Both the position numbers and the translations under genes were made by a program. From Sutcliffiella tianshenii (GTDB taxonomy: Bacteria; Bacillota; Bacilli; Bacillales; Bacillaceae_I): a stretch of DNA of 64,000 bases. Positions 9,058 to 19,368 of the stretch are shown here, piece by piece. The DNA is taken from contig NZ_JAFBED010000004.1 of NCBI RefSeq assembly GCF_016908565.1, positions 339,798 to 403,797 of the forward strand, written 5' to 3'. The notes under the pieces were generated by a model. That model made no database searches. It saw only the letters and a program-made list of their open reading frames with translations, and was not told the origin of the DNA. Every line of letters starts with the position of its first letter. Positions within the stretch are counted from its first letter, which is position 1.

Positions 9058-10359
9058 ATGCTATCATTTTTGCAAAAACAGAAAACGCCACCCTATTCCG
9101 CAACCATGCAATTTCCCTCCAGTCAGTCGGTTGTCCGCCTTGCAGATGAGGACCTTTCCAGCCGCCTTTACTATATGGGCTTTACTAAAGAACATCTTCA
9201 AGCACTTAGAGATGCGAAGCCTGCGGTCTTTTCCATTCTTGATGACGTACTTCGCCAAGTGCTCGAGCATTTATATAAACAGCCTCCTTTGAAACGCGTT
9301 GCAACCAACAACTCCAGCAAAGAAAGGTTGGAAGCTGTATTCCGCCATTATTTCCAGAGCCTTTTAAGCGGAGAGCTTGATGAGGAATTTTTCAAACTGA
9401 GAAAGAGAATCGGACAGACCCATAACGGTGTCCACCTTCCAGTGACTTGGTTCCTCGCAACCTATTCAGCGATACAGACACTCTTGCTTCCAAAAGTGGT
9501 CGAGTGGTTCCAGGACTCCCCGGAAAAACTGGTGACAATTTTAACCGCACTTACACATATTACAAACCTTGATTCCCAGCTTGTCGTAGAGGAATATATC
9601 CATGTCAGGATCGACCTGCTCGAGCAGGCAAATGAAGCAAATCGCACCCTTCAGACAGAGCTGACAAAAATGAGCGAAGAAGTGGCAAGTACGGTGAGCG
9701 ATACAGAGGAAACCATCCAGACGGTTACCCTGAAAGCAGAAACTGTCCTGAAGGAAACAGATCTTACTCAAAGAAGCAGCAGGAACCTGTTGAACTTGAC
9801 TCATGAAAATGAAAAACAAATGGAGAGGATGGTAGGGAATTTCGGAGAGGTCATGCGTGAGGTCACCCAGTCCCTTGAGGAGATGCACATCCTGAAAAAT
9901 GTGTCAGAAGAAATCATCACCATGACACAGGGAATAGACAATATCGCCGATCAGACAAACCTCCTTGCTTTGAATGCATCGATTGAAGCCGCGCGTGCAG
10001 GAGATGAAGGAAGAGGTTTTGCCGTAGTGGCAAGCGAGGTACGAAAGCTTGCGGAAAGCTCCAAGGACCTGAGCAGCAAGATCAAGGTGCTCATCGATAA
10101 GAGTGACCAGCAGATCTCGAATGTGACCACACTCATGGATTCCATGCATAGGGTTACAGGCCAATCCCAACAGAACATCCAACAGGTGAAGGGCGGACTT
10201 ATTACAGTCAAAATGGAAATGGACAACTATGTGGATCGCTTCAATAAAAACAAAGAGGACCTTGATAGCATCGTGACTGCATTCAAAGAAATCAATGCGA
10301 CAACGACCAATCTTTCTGTCCTGACTGATTCCCTATTAAAAAAAGCAATCGACAAGTAA
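9058..10359 (+). CDS. hemAT: Globin-coupled aerotaxis transducer
   Basis: The 433-residue protein matches the HemAT family in length and domain order. It has an N-terminal protoglobin sensor (~30-185), a linker coiled coil, and a C-terminal methyl-accepting chemotaxis signalling domain. The signalling hairpin tip region reads [21 protein letters not shown] histidine at ~122 (IGQTHNG) aligns with the expected proximal heme ligand. There are no membrane segments, so it is a soluble oxygen sensor that signals to CheA/CheW. It is transcribed on its own. In B. subtilis hemAT is elsewhere in the genome, so this position is a rearrangement or insertion. Confidence 0.93.
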   Translation: MLSFLQKQKTPPYSATMQFPSSQSVVRLADEDLSSRLYYMGFTKEHLQALRDAKPAVFSILDDVLRQVLEHLYKQPPLKRVATNNSSKERLEAVFRHYFQSLLSGELDEEFFKLRKRIGQTHNGVHLPVTWFLATYSAIQTLLLPKVVEWFQDSPEKLVTILTALTHITNLDSQLVVEEYIHVRIDLLEQANEANRTLQTELTKMSEEVASTVSDTEETIQTVTLKAETVLKETDLTQRSSRNLLNLTHENEKQMERMVGNFGEVMREVTQSLEEMHILKNVSEEIITMTQGIDNIADQTNLLALNASIEAARAGDEGRGFAVVASEVRKLAESSKDLSSKIKVLIDKSDQQISNVTTLMDSMHRVTGQSQQNIQQVKGGLITVKMEMDNYVDRFNKNKEDLDSIVTAFKEINATTTNLSVLTDSLLKKAIDK

Positions 10360-10390
10360 AGGCTGTTTGTGAAAAGAGCCTAAATAAAAG

Positions 10391-10424
10391 AAGGCCCCAC
10401 CATTCATCCGGTGTGGGCCTCTTG
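10391..10424. terminator. Convergent terminator between hemAT and ysxE
   Basis: AAGGCCCCACC and GGTGTGGGCCTCTT form a near-perfect stem with one bulge, followed by T residues on the plus strand. The hairpin overlaps the last codons of ysxE. Confidence 0.75.
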
Positions 10425-11441
10425 ATTTTTTTTCTGCTCTTCGATCTGGTTGATCCTGCCTGCAACATATTCAATATTTTTAGCCATCCAATAGCTGCCT
10501 TGCAGTCTTTTGACAAGCTCCCTTTCTGACGCTTGCCTTCTTTGCTGATTTTTTGGCAGCTGGAAATGCTGTACCGTTTGCATAAACGATTTAGGATGGG
10601 AAAGATAGCTTAAGGTCAGGTTCTTTTCATGCCCCTGCAGACTGAAGCCTTTTTGGTATTCATAAAACCAGTCTATGCAGTCATCACAGTATAATGGGTA
10701 GGTGCGCAGATAGCGTTGATAAAAGGAGATGAGATCATTGGCAGGCGGGCCCTGTTTCGCCCGTTCCCAGCTGATGAAATAGCCCCTGCCTTCTGTGTCC
10801 TTCACAAAATGATGAAACGATACCCTGCCATGATTCATGGAAACCCGATGCTTTTTCGTTTCTTTGATTTCCTCCTGCCAGCTATCTAGCTTTTGCATGG
10901 AAAACTTCTGGGCAAGGGAGATTTCATGTGCGTAGGTGCAGGTCATCAGTTCAAAGGGGGACATATAGATCTTTTTCTCGCATTCATCCACAAACTTCTC
11001 CAGGATTTCCTGCTCTTTCGTCCATTCCCCTGACAGACGGTCATAAAAAGCCGTAATCTCCTCTTCCTCATATTCCTTTTCCTTCACTGTCATGCTATGC
11101 AGCTTGGAAAGCTCCTTGAACATGAGACTATCCTTGAAGTCCAGCTCCCGCTCTTCCTGATCCTCGATCCATGGCATCAAATAGTAGGCATCAGCGTAAT
11201 TTTCTACAAAATAATATCCCTGCTTTGTCTGATAAATAGGGACTATCGTCTTGATTCCCCGCCTGTACAGCGAATGGATATTCATGAACAATGGATAGGC
11301 ATGCTCTTTTCTTATTTTCTTCAGGGCAAAAGCGCCTTTTTTCGTGGCAATCCTCCAGACCTCTCCATGCTTTTCCACATATTCCGCGGTGATCCCGTAT
11401 TGATTTAAAAGCTCATTGAGATTATTGTCTTGTGCTATCAT
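10404..11441 (-). CDS. ysxE: Spore coat-associated protein, CotS/YsxE kinase-like family
   Basis: The 345-residue protein has the aminoglycoside-phosphotransferase-like fold of the CotS family. Signatures are SMNHGRVSFHHFV and YFISWERAKQGPPANDLISFY. The HGD-type catalytic Asp appears replaced here (HGRV), so kinase activity is doubtful. It lies directly downstream of spoVID, as in other Bacilli. Mother-cell expression from the spoVID sigma-E promoter is therefore likely, though a weak hairpin separates the two genes. Confidence 0.9.
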   Translation of the reverse strand: MIAQDNNLNELLNQYGITAEYVEKHGEVWRIATKKGAFALKKIRKEHAYPLFMNIHSLYRRGIKTIVPIYQTKQGYYFVENYADAYYLMPWIEDQEERELDFKDSLMFKELSKLHSMTVKEKEYEEEEITAFYDRLSGEWTKEQEILEKFVDECEKKIYMSPFELMTCTYAHEISLAQKFSMQKLDSWQEEIKETKKHRVSMNHGRVSFHHFVKDTEGRGYFISWERAKQGPPANDLISFYQRYLRTYPLYCDDCIDWFYEYQKGFSLQGHEKNLTLSYLSHPKSFMQTVQHFQLPKNQQRRQASERELVKRLQGSYWMAKNIEYVAGRINQIEEQKKNQEAHTG

Positions 11442-11478
11442 GACATTACTCTCTTTCCGTTTGAGGTTAGTAATCTCT

Positions 11479-11517
11479 AAAAAAGAAGTGAGAAAGGTCC
11501 CCCTCCCTCACCACTTC
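11479..11517 (-). terminator. Weak hairpin between spoVID and ysxE
   Basis: On the minus strand GAAGTG and CACTTC pair across a G-rich loop and are followed by CTTTTTT. It could attenuate ysxE relative to spoVID. Confidence 0.4.
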
Positions 11518-11538
11518 GAAAATTTTTATATAACCTGA

Positions 11539-12693
11539 TCAGGATTTGGATGTTGCCTTTACAGGGATGTATAATAATTGACCTTCATTCACATTATCCT
11601 CCGTGGACAGACGGTTGATCCGGATAAGCTGCTGGATGGTCACATCATATCTTTCTGCGATATGGTCAATGGATTCCCCTTGCTGTACAATGCATATCTT
11701 CAATCTTGTAAATTCTTCCCCATCCTCATCTGCAAATATCTTGGTCAAAGATAAGGCATTTTCATCGCGGGACTCTGCCGATCCATCATGGTAAGCCTGT
11801 TCCACTACTTTCTCCTGCTGCTGTCTCTTTTCAAAGAAGGATGCAAGATTCTGAGCAGCCTCTTCTTCTTCTTCCTCTTCTTGGTTTGAAGATTGGAAAG
11901 CATAGATCGGTGAGAATGGGTCTTCCGTGTAGACTTTATCAGCCTGATAATGGGAGGTGGATGCATCATAGTCCACTTCTTCCTCTACTGCACTCTTTCT
12001 TGCTTCCACTTCAAATGGCTCATATTCTCCTGCATCATTGTAGTTGTATTGCGTGTTTGCATCGACTTCATCTTGATTGAGTATTTCTTCCTCATCATCG
12101 TCATCTTCTGAAACGTACTGGAAGTCATCATTTTCCGCATCATATTCGGAACGGGCACTTCGGTACATCGGTTCATATTCCCGCTCTTCCTCCGCTTCAA
12201 ATGCATCTTGCCCGTCTTCCTCCTCTTGCAGAAACTCTTCCATCACTGGTGCACTTTGCTGATGCCCATAGATCCCGGAAATGGAAAGCTCTGCATCAAG
12301 CTGCAGGCAGCCTCGTGCCGGAACACTATAGTCAAAGGATTCTATCGACACATAAATCTCATCGAGGCTTTGAATCCGGTTTTTCGGGATGGTGATATCC
12401 ACTGGAAAACGATGCTGAAGCGCACAAACACCATCCTCCCGCACTTCCACTTCTTGCACCACTCTTGCCTGAGTAAAAGGACGATAATCCTCCTCTTCCT
12501 CCTCATTCATAAAAGGATGATACTCTCCTGATAATAATAAAGCTCCCCTGATGGAAACATATTGGTCCTGGTCATAGATTTGTATATCTGGATCCAACGC
12601 GATGGAGATGAGCTCTGCTACTTCCTGTCCCTTTTGAAACCATACAGATTCTTCTACTGAAAACCGCAAGCACGATTGTTGTTCTGAAGACAA
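11539..12693 (-). CDS. spoVID: Spore coat morphogenetic protein SpoVID
   Basis: SpoVID is required in the mother cell for coat encasement of the forespore. The N-terminal domain (RFSVEESVWFQKGQEVAEL) is the conserved SpoVID region. The middle (~130-300) is very acidic and low in complexity. The C-terminal ~45 residues form a LysM domain (ESIDHIAERYDVTIQQLIRI). The frame can be extended to a GTG at 12711, but that would place the AAAGGAGG ribosome site inside the gene. The TTG at 12693, seven bases from that site, is the likely start, giving 384 residues. A sigma-E promoter lies just upstream. Confidence 0.94.
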   Translation of the reverse strand: MSSEQQSCLRFSVEESVWFQKGQEVAELISIALDPDIQIYDQDQYVSIRGALLLSGEYHPFMNEEEEEDYRPFTQARVVQEVEVREDGVCALQHRFPVDITIPKNRIQSLDEIYVSIESFDYSVPARGCLQLDAELSISGIYGHQQSAPVMEEFLQEEEDGQDAFEAEEEREYEPMYRSARSEYDAENDDFQYVSEDDDDEEEILNQDEVDANTQYNYNDAGEYEPFEVEARKSAVEEEVDYDASTSHYQADKVYTEDPFSPIYAFQSSNQEEEEEEEAAQNLASFFEKRQQQEKVVEQAYHDGSAESRDENALSLTKIFADEDGEEFTRLKICIVQQGESIDHIAERYDVTIQQLIRINRLSTEDNVNEGQLLYIPVKATSKS

Positions 12694-12740
12694 AGGGGTT
12701 CCTCCTTTCACACCTAAAAAAAATTTACTATATCAATAAA

Positions 12741-12769
12741 GGTGTATGTGGGAGCATGACGGAATATGA
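12741..12769 (-). promoter_or_regulatory. Sigma-E promoter of spoVID-ysxE
   Basis: The minus strand reads TCATATT, 14 bp, CATACACC. This matches the sigma-E consensus (kmATATT-N14-CATACAnT) almost perfectly and sits ~50 bp before the TTG start. Confidence 0.85.
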
Positions 12770-12794
12770 TAAGTTTTTTGGGGACTGTACAGGT

Positions 12795-12826
12795 CAAAAA
12801 AACCGCCTCCAACTAAGGAGACGGGT
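12795..12826 (-). terminator. Terminator of the hemAXCDBL operon
   Basis: ACC-GTCTCC pairs with GGAGGC-GGT (one bulged C), followed by seven T residues, 15 nt after the hemL stop. Confidence 0.85.
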
Positions 12827-12840
12827 TTCGTACTGTACTT

Positions 12841-14130
12841 TTATTTCTTTATCGCTGCGAACGACTTTTCAATGGCTTCCAATGTTTTTTCGATATCCGC
12901 ATCACTATGTGCCGTGGATAAGAACAGACCCTCGAACTGGGACGGCGGCAGGAATACGCCGTTATCTGCCATCTCACGGTAGAAAGCTGCAAAGTAGTCC
13001 AGGTTGGACGTTTTTGCTTTTTCATAGTTGATCACTTCTTCGTTTGTGAAGAAGAAACCGATCATGGAACCTGCGCGGTTGACCGTCAATGGAACATCAT
13101 ATTGCTTGGCAAGAGCAAGGATGCCATCTTCCAGTTTGTCCGCTTTTTTGGCGAACTCTTTATAGGTTTCCGGTGTCAGCTGTGCCAATGTCTCAAAACC
13201 AGCAGTCATTGCCAGCGGGTTGCCGGAAAGTGTGCCAGCCTGATAGATCGGGCCGCTCGGGGCCACACGGGCCATGATTTCGGCTTTTCCGCCGTATGCA
13301 CCAACCGGAAGTCCCCCACCGATCACTTTTCCAAGACAGGTCAAGTCAGGCGTTACGCCATAGTATCCTTGTGCACAATGATAGTCGACGCGGAATCCGG
13401 TCATTACTTCGTCAAAGATCAGCAAGGAGCCGTTCTTCTCGGTCACTTCTCGCAGTCCTTCCAAAAATCCCGGCTGTGGAGGTACTACACCCATATTACC
13501 TGCAACAGGTTCCACGATGATGGCAGCGATGTCTTCGCCGAACTGCTCGAATGCGTACTTGATGCTTTCAAGATCATTGTAAGGCACCGTGATGGTGTTC
13601 ATTGCCACACCCTCAGGTACACCAGGGCTATCCGGCAAACCGAGTGTCGCCACTCCTGATCCCGCTTTGATCAACAGGGAATCACCATGGCCATGGTAGC
13701 AGCCTTCGAATTTCAGAATTTTATTACGTCCTGTATATCCGCGAGCCAAACGCAGGGCACTCATCGTCGCTTCCGTACCGGAGCTTACCATCCGGACCAC
13801 TTCAATGGATGGCACGCGTTCGATAACAAGCTTTGCAAGCTCATTTTCAATAAGGGTCGGCGCCCCAAAGCTTGTTCCGGATTCTGTCACCTTTTTGATG
13901 GCTTCCACTACTCTGTCATTGGAATGCCCGTGAATAAGCGGTCCCCAGGAAAGGACATAGTCTATGTATTCGTTTCCATCCACATCATAAATCTTCGAGC
14001 CTTTGCCGCGTTCCATGAAGATCGGGTCCATGTTTACGGATTTAAAGGCGCGGACAGGGCTGTTCACCCCACCTGGCATTAATTTTACTGCTTCTTGAAA
14101 TGCTCTCTTTGACTTTTCATAGCTTCTCAT
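12841..14130 (-). CDS. hemL: Glutamate-1-semialdehyde 2,1-aminomutase
   Basis: This PLP enzyme converts glutamate-1-semialdehyde to 5-aminolevulinate, the second step of C5 heme synthesis. The 429-residue length is normal. The PLP lysine lies in [16 protein letters not shown] (~residue 268), with FDEVMTGFR just before it. It is the last gene of hemAXCDBL, 85 nt after hemB. A G+C-rich inverted repeat lies in that gap without a T run. Confidence 0.97.
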   Translation of the reverse strand: MRSYEKSKRAFQEAVKLMPGGVNSPVRAFKSVNMDPIFMERGKGSKIYDVDGNEYIDYVLSWGPLIHGHSNDRVVEAIKKVTESGTSFGAPTLIENELAKLVIERVPSIEVVRMVSSGTEATMSALRLARGYTGRNKILKFEGCYHGHGDSLLIKAGSGVATLGLPDSPGVPEGVAMNTITVPYNDLESIKYAFEQFGEDIAAIIVEPVAGNMGVVPPQPGFLEGLREVTEKNGSLLIFDEVMTGFRVDYHCAQGYYGVTPDLTCLGKVIGGGLPVGAYGGKAEIMARVAPSGPIYQAGTLSGNPLAMTAGFETLAQLTPETYKEFAKKADKLEDGILALAKQYDVPLTVNRAGSMIGFFFTNEEVINYEKAKTSNLDYFAAFYREMADNGVFLPPSQFEGLFLSTAHSDADIEKTLEAIEKSFAAIKK

Positions 14131-14215
14131 TTTTCGTCATCCTTTCTTTCTATCGAATGGATTATTCAATTATAGGGAAGCGGTCCACATGCGCTGAACC
14201 GCTTTCCGATATTCT

Positions 14216-15196
14216 TTAGTTTTCGTTCAACCAACGTGCAACATCCTTGGAGAAGTAAGTGATGATCAGATCCACACCGGCACGCTTCATGCTGACAAGC
14301 ATCTCCATCACGATCTCTTTTTCATTGATCCAGCCATTTTGGGCCGCTGCCTTGATCATGGAGTATTCCCCACTTACGTTGTATGCGACAACAGGCACAT
14401 TGAAATTATTCTTCACATCGCGGATGATATCAAGGTAGGACAGAGCCGGCTTGACGATCAGGAAGTCTGCTCCTTCCATGATATCGGATTCCGCTTCCCT
14501 TAGCGCCTCCTGACGATTGGCAGGATCCATCTGATAGGTTTTGCGATCACCGAATTGAGGCGAGCTGTGTGCTGCGTCACGGAATGGTCCGTAGAATGCG
14601 GATGAATATTTCACTGCATAGGACATGACCGGAATATGCTTGAAGCCATTTTCATCCAGGCCGTGTCGGATGGCCGCCACAAATCCGTCCATCATGTTGG
14701 ATGGTGCAATGATGTCAGCTCCTGCCCTTGCCTGGCTGACAGCTGTACGCGCCAATAGGTCGAGTGTAGGGTCGTTCAGCACCTGGCCTTCCTCCACAAT
14801 CCCACAGTGTCCGTGATTTGTGTATTGGCACAGGCATGTATCAGCGATGACAACAAGCTCCGGGAAGCTTTCCTTGATCTGACTGATCGCCTTCTGCACG
14901 ATTCCATGGTCATGATAGGCCTGGGTTCCCACTTCGTCCTTTTCTTTAGGGACTCCGAACACAATCACGCTTTTGATTCCAAGATCTGTCACTTCAGCCA
15001 TTTCTTCATTCAGAAGATCCAAGGATAGGTGATAGACCCCCGGCATGGAAGGTACTTCATTTTTGATATTTTCACCTTCCACGATGAAAATCGGATAAAT
15101 CAAGTCCTCTTTGTGAAGATGTGTTTCCCTTACCAAAGCCCTCATGTTATCTGTACTTCTTAAACGACGATGACGGGCAAACTGCAAGTCTTTCAT
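14216..15196 (-). CDS. hemB: Delta-aminolevulinic acid dehydratase (porphobilinogen synthase)
   Basis: The enzyme condenses two 5-aminolevulinate molecules to porphobilinogen. The 326-residue sequence shows the active-site lysine regions [18 protein letters not shown] and [14 protein letters not shown]. The zinc-site cysteine region [14 protein letters not shown] is also present. It starts at an ATG behind GGGAGG and directly abuts the hemD stop, so translation is coupled. Confidence 0.97.
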   Translation of the reverse strand: MKDLQFARHRRLRSTDNMRALVRETHLHKEDLIYPIFIVEGENIKNEVPSMPGVYHLSLDLLNEEMAEVTDLGIKSVIVFGVPKEKDEVGTQAYHDHGIVQKAISQIKESFPELVVIADTCLCQYTNHGHCGIVEEGQVLNDPTLDLLARTAVSQARAGADIIAPSNMMDGFVAAIRHGLDENGFKHIPVMSYAVKYSSAFYGPFRDAAHSSPQFGDRKTYQMDPANRQEALREAESDIMEGADFLIVKPALSYLDIIRDVKNNFNVPVVAYNVSGEYSMIKAAAQNGWINEKEIVMEMLVSMKRAGVDLIITYFSKDVARWLNEN

Positions 15197-15952
15197 TTAC
15201 GTATCCTCCCTTTGAAAATAAGTGATGATTTCTTTCAATAGTCCATCAATGGTGTATACTTCCGGGTTTACAGATACTTTGAAGCCAGCTTGTACTGCCG
15301 CTTTTTCCGTTATCGGACCGATCACGGCAACAGGTACATCGAGCAGGCCAAAAGCTTTTTTAAAGTTATGAACCGTTGAAGGGCTTGTGAATGTAATAAG
15401 ATCCAGTTTCTTCTGCACAACAGCCTCTATTTCCTCTTTCGCAAGGGAAAGCGGCTTATTCTCATATACGGTTATCCTTTTAACATTGTACCCTAAACGT
15501 AGCAGTTCTTCACGCAATACAGGCCGTGCGAGGTTTCCTTGGATCAAAGCAAGCTTGTCTTGTGCCGGATCCAGCCTGCATGAGATCTCCTGCACAAGAT
15601 TCTCAGCGGAATAAGAGGAAGGAACGAGGTCTGTCTCATAGCCACGTACAGCCAACGCTTCCTTCGTTTTCGACCCCACGGCCGCAATTTTGTTCGTCAA
15701 TGGTTTATTATGTAGTTGAAAAAAATGATTCACACCATTCACACTTGTAAAAACAAGCCACTCATAATGAGCGACGGCTTCTTCTAGCTCTGCGGCAACC
15801 TTCTCTTGATCTGCCGGCAGTGAAAATTGAATAAGAGGGACTTCCAATGGGGTCCCTCCTAGTTTCTGCACTTGCTTGGAAAAGTACGATGCCTGCTCCT
15901 TGCTCCTTGTAATAAGAATGCATTTATCGGCTAAAGGCAAAGTACGATCCAT
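15197..15952 (-). CDS. hemD: Uroporphyrinogen-III synthase
   Basis: HemD cyclises hydroxymethylbilane to uroporphyrinogen III. The 251-residue protein is divergent, as is normal for this family. It has two alpha/beta halves and recognisable stretches WLVFTSVNGVNHFF and LITFTSPSTVHNF. Its start overlaps the hemC stop by one base, and hemB begins immediately after its stop, so the three are translationally coupled. Confidence 0.94.
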   Translation of the reverse strand: MDRTLPLADKCILITRSKEQASYFSKQVQKLGGTPLEVPLIQFSLPADQEKVAAELEEAVAHYEWLVFTSVNGVNHFFQLHNKPLTNKIAAVGSKTKEALAVRGYETDLVPSSYSAENLVQEISCRLDPAQDKLALIQGNLARPVLREELLRLGYNVKRITVYENKPLSLAKEEIEAVVQKKLDLITFTSPSTVHNFKKAFGLLDVPVAVIGPITEKAAVQAGFKVSVNPEVYTIDGLLKEIITYFQREDT

Positions 15953-16884
15953 TATTGATCAAGCTCCTTTTTCACCTGATCAATCAGCATTTTCCCACCC
16001 TGATCTGTTAAGCTTTTCGCTGCTTCAAGACCGACCTGGATCGGGTCTGTCCCTGTGATTCTTTCCTTATAAAGTACAGAACCATCCGGAGCACCGACCA
16101 ATACAGTGAGTGTGACCATATCCTCCTGGCCTACGGATGCAAAGCCCGCTATTGGAACCTGGCATCCACCTTCCATTTTATGAAGGAAAGCACGCTCTGC
16201 GATAACTGCTTTTTCTGTCACGGAATCGGTGAATAGCTTTAAAGTTTCCAGCAAATCATGATCATCTTCGCGGCACTCGATCGATAAGGCACCCTGACCT
16301 ACTGCCGGCAAGCAGAGGTCTTCATCAAGGAATTCCGTTACTACATCCTTTGACCATCCCATACGGGCAAGTCCTGCTGCCGCAAGGATAATTGCATCAT
16401 AATCTTCATTTTGCAGCTTCTCCAAACGGGTATCGATGTTTCCACGGATCCATTTGATCTCAAGGTCCGGTCGTTTGGCCAAGAGCTGTGCTCCACGGCG
16501 CAGGCTGCTCGTGCCTACAATTGAACCGCTTGAAAGATCGGCAAACTTCACGTGATCTTTAGAGATGAAGGCATCACGATGGTCTTCACGGAAAGGTATA
16601 CAACCGATTGTCAAACCATTCGGGAGAACGGCCGGCATATCCTTCATGCTGTGTACTGCCATATCGATTTCTTTATTAAGCATCGCCTGTTCGATTTCTT
16701 TTACGAAAAGGCCTTTGCCTCCAACTTTGGATAAGGTGACATCAAGGATCTGATCCCCCTTTGTCACTATTTCCTTCACTTCAAAATCAAACGGGGCACC
16801 TAGGCTTTTCAATTGATCGATCACCCAGTTTGTCTGTGTTAACGCAAGCTTGCTTCTTCTAGAACCTACAATGATTTTTCTCAT
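15952..16884 (-). CDS. hemC: Porphobilinogen deaminase (hydroxymethylbilane synthase)
   Basis: The 310-residue enzyme polymerises four porphobilinogens on a dipyrromethane cofactor. The cofactor-binding cysteine lies in [14 protein letters not shown] (~residue 241). The N-terminal [12 protein letters not shown] motif and the SLRRGAQL region are intact. The ATG at 16884 has an AGGAGG site. The gene lies 28 nt after hemX. Confidence 0.97.
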   Translation of the reverse strand: MRKIIVGSRRSKLALTQTNWVIDQLKSLGAPFDFEVKEIVTKGDQILDVTLSKVGGKGLFVKEIEQAMLNKEIDMAVHSMKDMPAVLPNGLTIGCIPFREDHRDAFISKDHVKFADLSSGSIVGTSSLRRGAQLLAKRPDLEIKWIRGNIDTRLEKLQNEDYDAIILAAAGLARMGWSKDVVTEFLDEDLCLPAVGQGALSIECREDDHDLLETLKLFTDSVTEKAVIAERAFLHKMEGGCQVPIAGFASVGQEDMVTLTVLVGAPDGSVLYKERITGTDPIQVGLEAAKSLTDQGGKMLIDQVKKELDQ

Positions 16885-16912
16885 ATTTCCTCCTTACCCT
16901 ATAACGGGTTCT

Positions 16913-17746
16913 CTATAGAATCCAAAAATGGAAATTTGATAGTTGGCTTAACAGGAAAAAATTTATCAATATCACCAAGAAAGCGGCAATATTCCAGTTA
17001 GCAATAGCCTTGCCTGTTATCCCCTTTGCCAAACGCTGATAAAAATAATAGCTGTATCCTGCTATGACAAGAAAAGAACCAAGCACCTTTGCATCGTACC
17101 AGACAAATTCGGAAAGCTTCACGGAAGCCCAGATACTGCCTAAGATCAAGGAGAGAAGCAGCATCGGGACCCCGATGACATTCAGTACATAACTCATATG
17201 GTCAAGCTTTGACAGGTCCTGTATGCGCAGAAGCCGTTTCCCCCACTTTTTACGCTTTAACAGATTGTATTGCAAAATGTAGAGAAGCGAAAAGACAAAG
17301 GATAGTGAAAATGCCCCGTAAGAAAGAATGGCCATCGTTATATGAATGATCAGAAGTTCCGATACAAGAGCCTGAGCCACCACCTGGGATTCATGCTGTA
17401 TAGGGGTGAAAGTATGTAAGGCCATGACAAGGAACCCTATGACGTTGGTGAAAAATACGATAAAGTCGACCCGCAGTATCCGGTTGATGATCAAGGAAAA
17501 TGTAATGAGTACCCAGGTATAGAAGTACATCCCCTCATAAATGGTGAGGATCGGGAATCTTCCTGTATCGATCATGCGCAGAAATAAAAAAATTGTTTGC
17601 AGCACCCAAACAATTGCAAGTAACCAGAAGGCCGTCTTATTGGCCTTCCGGTTATTATGAAGATAATCGGTGAAATATAGCAGTACACTCAAGGCGTAAA
17701 GAATGATAGTAAACTCGTATAGCCTTGCTATTGTCATCTCTAGCAT
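16913..17746 (-). CDS. hemX: HemX, membrane regulator of HemA (CcsA-like family)
   Basis: The 277-residue protein has about eight membrane segments and belongs to the cytochrome c assembly (CcsA/HemX) family. In B. subtilis HemX lowers the amount of HemA protein. The family GxxWA motif appears as LGSIWASVKLSEFVWYDAK. The gene begins 15 nt after hemA. The function here is inferred from gene order and family. Confidence 0.92.
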   Translation of the reverse strand: MLEMTIARLYEFTIILYALSVLLYFTDYLHNNRKANKTAFWLLAIVWVLQTIFLFLRMIDTGRFPILTIYEGMYFYTWVLITFSLIINRILRVDFIVFFTNVIGFLVMALHTFTPIQHESQVVAQALVSELLIIHITMAILSYGAFSLSFVFSLLYILQYNLLKRKKWGKRLLRIQDLSKLDHMSYVLNVIGVPMLLLSLILGSIWASVKLSEFVWYDAKVLGSFLVIAGYSYYFYQRLAKGITGKAIANWNIAAFLVILINFFLLSQLSNFHFWIL

Positions 17747-17761
17747 ATTTTCAGGCCTCTC

Positions 17762-19132
17762 TTACGACTGGAACGTCGCTGCATGAGGAAGCGGAATGCC
17801 AACGGGAGCATTCGTGCTTTTCTCCTTTTTCACAGCATAATACTGTGTTTGGACTTCTTGTTGTACCGCTTCTTCAATATTAAAGATTTTAGTAAACAAT
17901 TCTAGAGACTCTTGTGCATCAGGCTCAGAAGAGAGCTCTTTTGCACGAAGGATCGGATCACGGAGCATCTGGTTGATGATGCTTTTCGTGTGCTTGTTCA
18001 ACACCTTGATTTCGCGTTCACTCAAGTGAGGAAGCTTTCTCTGGATGCTTTGCATCGTCTCAGACTGGATGTCCAAGGCTTTTTGACGAAGTGCCGAAAT
18101 GACAGGGACCACGCCTAATGTATTCAACCAATGCTTGAACTCGACAATTTCCTCTTCAATGAACAGTTCAATCTCTTCGGCAGCTTTTTTGCGTTCTGAA
18201 AGATTTGCTTGGACAATTCCTTGAAGGTCATCGATATCATAGAGGAATACACTCTCAAGCTGATCCAGTTCAGGGTCGAGGTCGCGCGGTACAGCGATGT
18301 CCACCATAAATAGCGGACGGCCCTTACGAATCCTCTCAACATAGATCATGTCTTCTTTTGTAATCACAAACTCTTTTGCTCCGGTAGAAGAGATAAGAAT
18401 ATCCGCTTCTACCAACGAACAGGATAGCTCTTTGATCGATTTCGCTTTACCCTCGAAACGATGAGCCAGGCTTTGTGCTTTTTCCAATGTACGGTTGATG
18501 ACCGTAACCTTCTTTACCCCGTTGCTGTGAAGATTCTGGACGGCGAGTTCTCCCATTTTACCTGCGCCTAAAATTAACACATGCTTATCTGTTAAATCAC
18601 CAAAGATTTTTTTGGCAAGCTCCACTGCTGCATAGCTGACAGAAACTGCATTAGAACCGATCTCCGTTTCGGAGTGCGCTCTCTTTGCCAGTGTGATAGC
18701 CTGTTTGAAAAGTTGGTTGAAAATGGTCCCCACTGTCTGATTCTCTTGAGCGGAGAGGAAGCTTGTACGGATTTGTCCAAGAATCTGGGTTTCCCCAAGC
18801 ACCATGGAGTCCAATCCACAGGAAACACGATACAAATGCTCGATTGCCCCATCATTTTCATAGATGTTCAAATATGGAGAAAACTCCTCCTTGTCCAAAC
18901 CGAACCATTCAGCAAGGAAAGATTTAATATAATAACGTCCAGTATGCAACTGATCGACCACTGCATATACTTCCGTACGATTGCAGGTAGAAACGATGAT
19001 GTTCTCTAGGATGGATTTGCGATCCTTCAATGCTATCATCGCTTTATCAAGTTCAGTTGGATTAAAAGTTAATTTTTCACGGATTTCAACAGGGGCCGTC
19101 TTATAATTAACGCCGACTACTATAATATGCAC
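17762..19132 (-). CDS. hemA: Glutamyl-tRNA reductase
   Basis: HemA reduces Glu-tRNA-Glu to glutamate-1-semialdehyde, the committed step of heme synthesis. The catalytic cysteine is in [11 protein letters not shown] (~residue 50). The NADPH-binding motif is [12 protein letters not shown], and the C-terminus forms a dimerisation helix. A frame from GTG at 19144 is possible, but the next GTG at 19132 gives [11 protein letters not shown]. That matches the family N-terminus and sits better behind the G-rich site at 19142-19150. It is the first gene of hemAXCDBL. Confidence 0.96.
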   Translation of the reverse strand: MHIIVVGVNYKTAPVEIREKLTFNPTELDKAMIALKDRKSILENIIVSTCNRTEVYAVVDQLHTGRYYIKSFLAEWFGLDKEEFSPYLNIYENDGAIEHLYRVSCGLDSMVLGETQILGQIRTSFLSAQENQTVGTIFNQLFKQAITLAKRAHSETEIGSNAVSVSYAAVELAKKIFGDLTDKHVLILGAGKMGELAVQNLHSNGVKKVTVINRTLEKAQSLAHRFEGKAKSIKELSCSLVEADILISSTGAKEFVITKEDMIYVERIRKGRPLFMVDIAVPRDLDPELDQLESVFLYDIDDLQGIVQANLSERKKAAEEIELFIEEEIVEFKHWLNTLGVVPVISALRQKALDIQSETMQSIQRKLPHLSEREIKVLNKHTKSIINQMLRDPILRAKELSSEPDAQESLELFTKIFNIEEAVQQEVQTQYYAVKKEKSTNAPVGIPLPHAATFQS

Positions 19133-19162
19133 TTGTCCGTACACCCCCAGGAAAATTATGAT

Positions 19163-19180
19163 CTATAAAAATTATAACAT
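19163..19180 (-). promoter_or_regulatory. hemA promoter -10 with Per-box-like sequence
   Basis: The minus strand reads ATGTTATAATTTTTATAG. It contains an extended -10 (TGtTATAAT) and matches the PerR box consensus TTATAATnATTATAA at all but two defined positions. hemA is PerR-controlled in B. subtilis. The match is partly explained by the -10 itself, because the same 18-mer also occurs before lcfA, so regulation by PerR is tentative. Confidence 0.45.
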
Positions 19181-19305
19181 GACTGTTTAGCGAAACATCT
19201 GTTAAAATGTGAACAAATGGTTGCCATTTTTAAGTAATATACCCGTACTGAATAAATACATTTCTCTTATATGTTACAAACATTACAATTCTTTTATTCA
19301 CCAAC

Positions 19306-19335
19306 TTGTACATTAACAGATATTTTACGTAGAAT
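19306..19335 (+). promoter_or_regulatory. Candidate promoter of the LiaI-like membrane gene
   Basis: TTGTAC and TAGAAT are separated by 18 bp, about 30 bp before the start codon at 19369. Confidence 0.35.
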
Positions 19336-19368
19336 CAAGGTTTCAGGCTTGATTTCAAGGAGGAAAAC

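Noticed and set aside
14170-14205. Hairpin between hemB and hemL as a terminator
   Set aside because: The stem (GGAAAGCGGT / ACCGCTTCC) has no T run and lies within a conserved operon; at most it is a processing or attenuation site.
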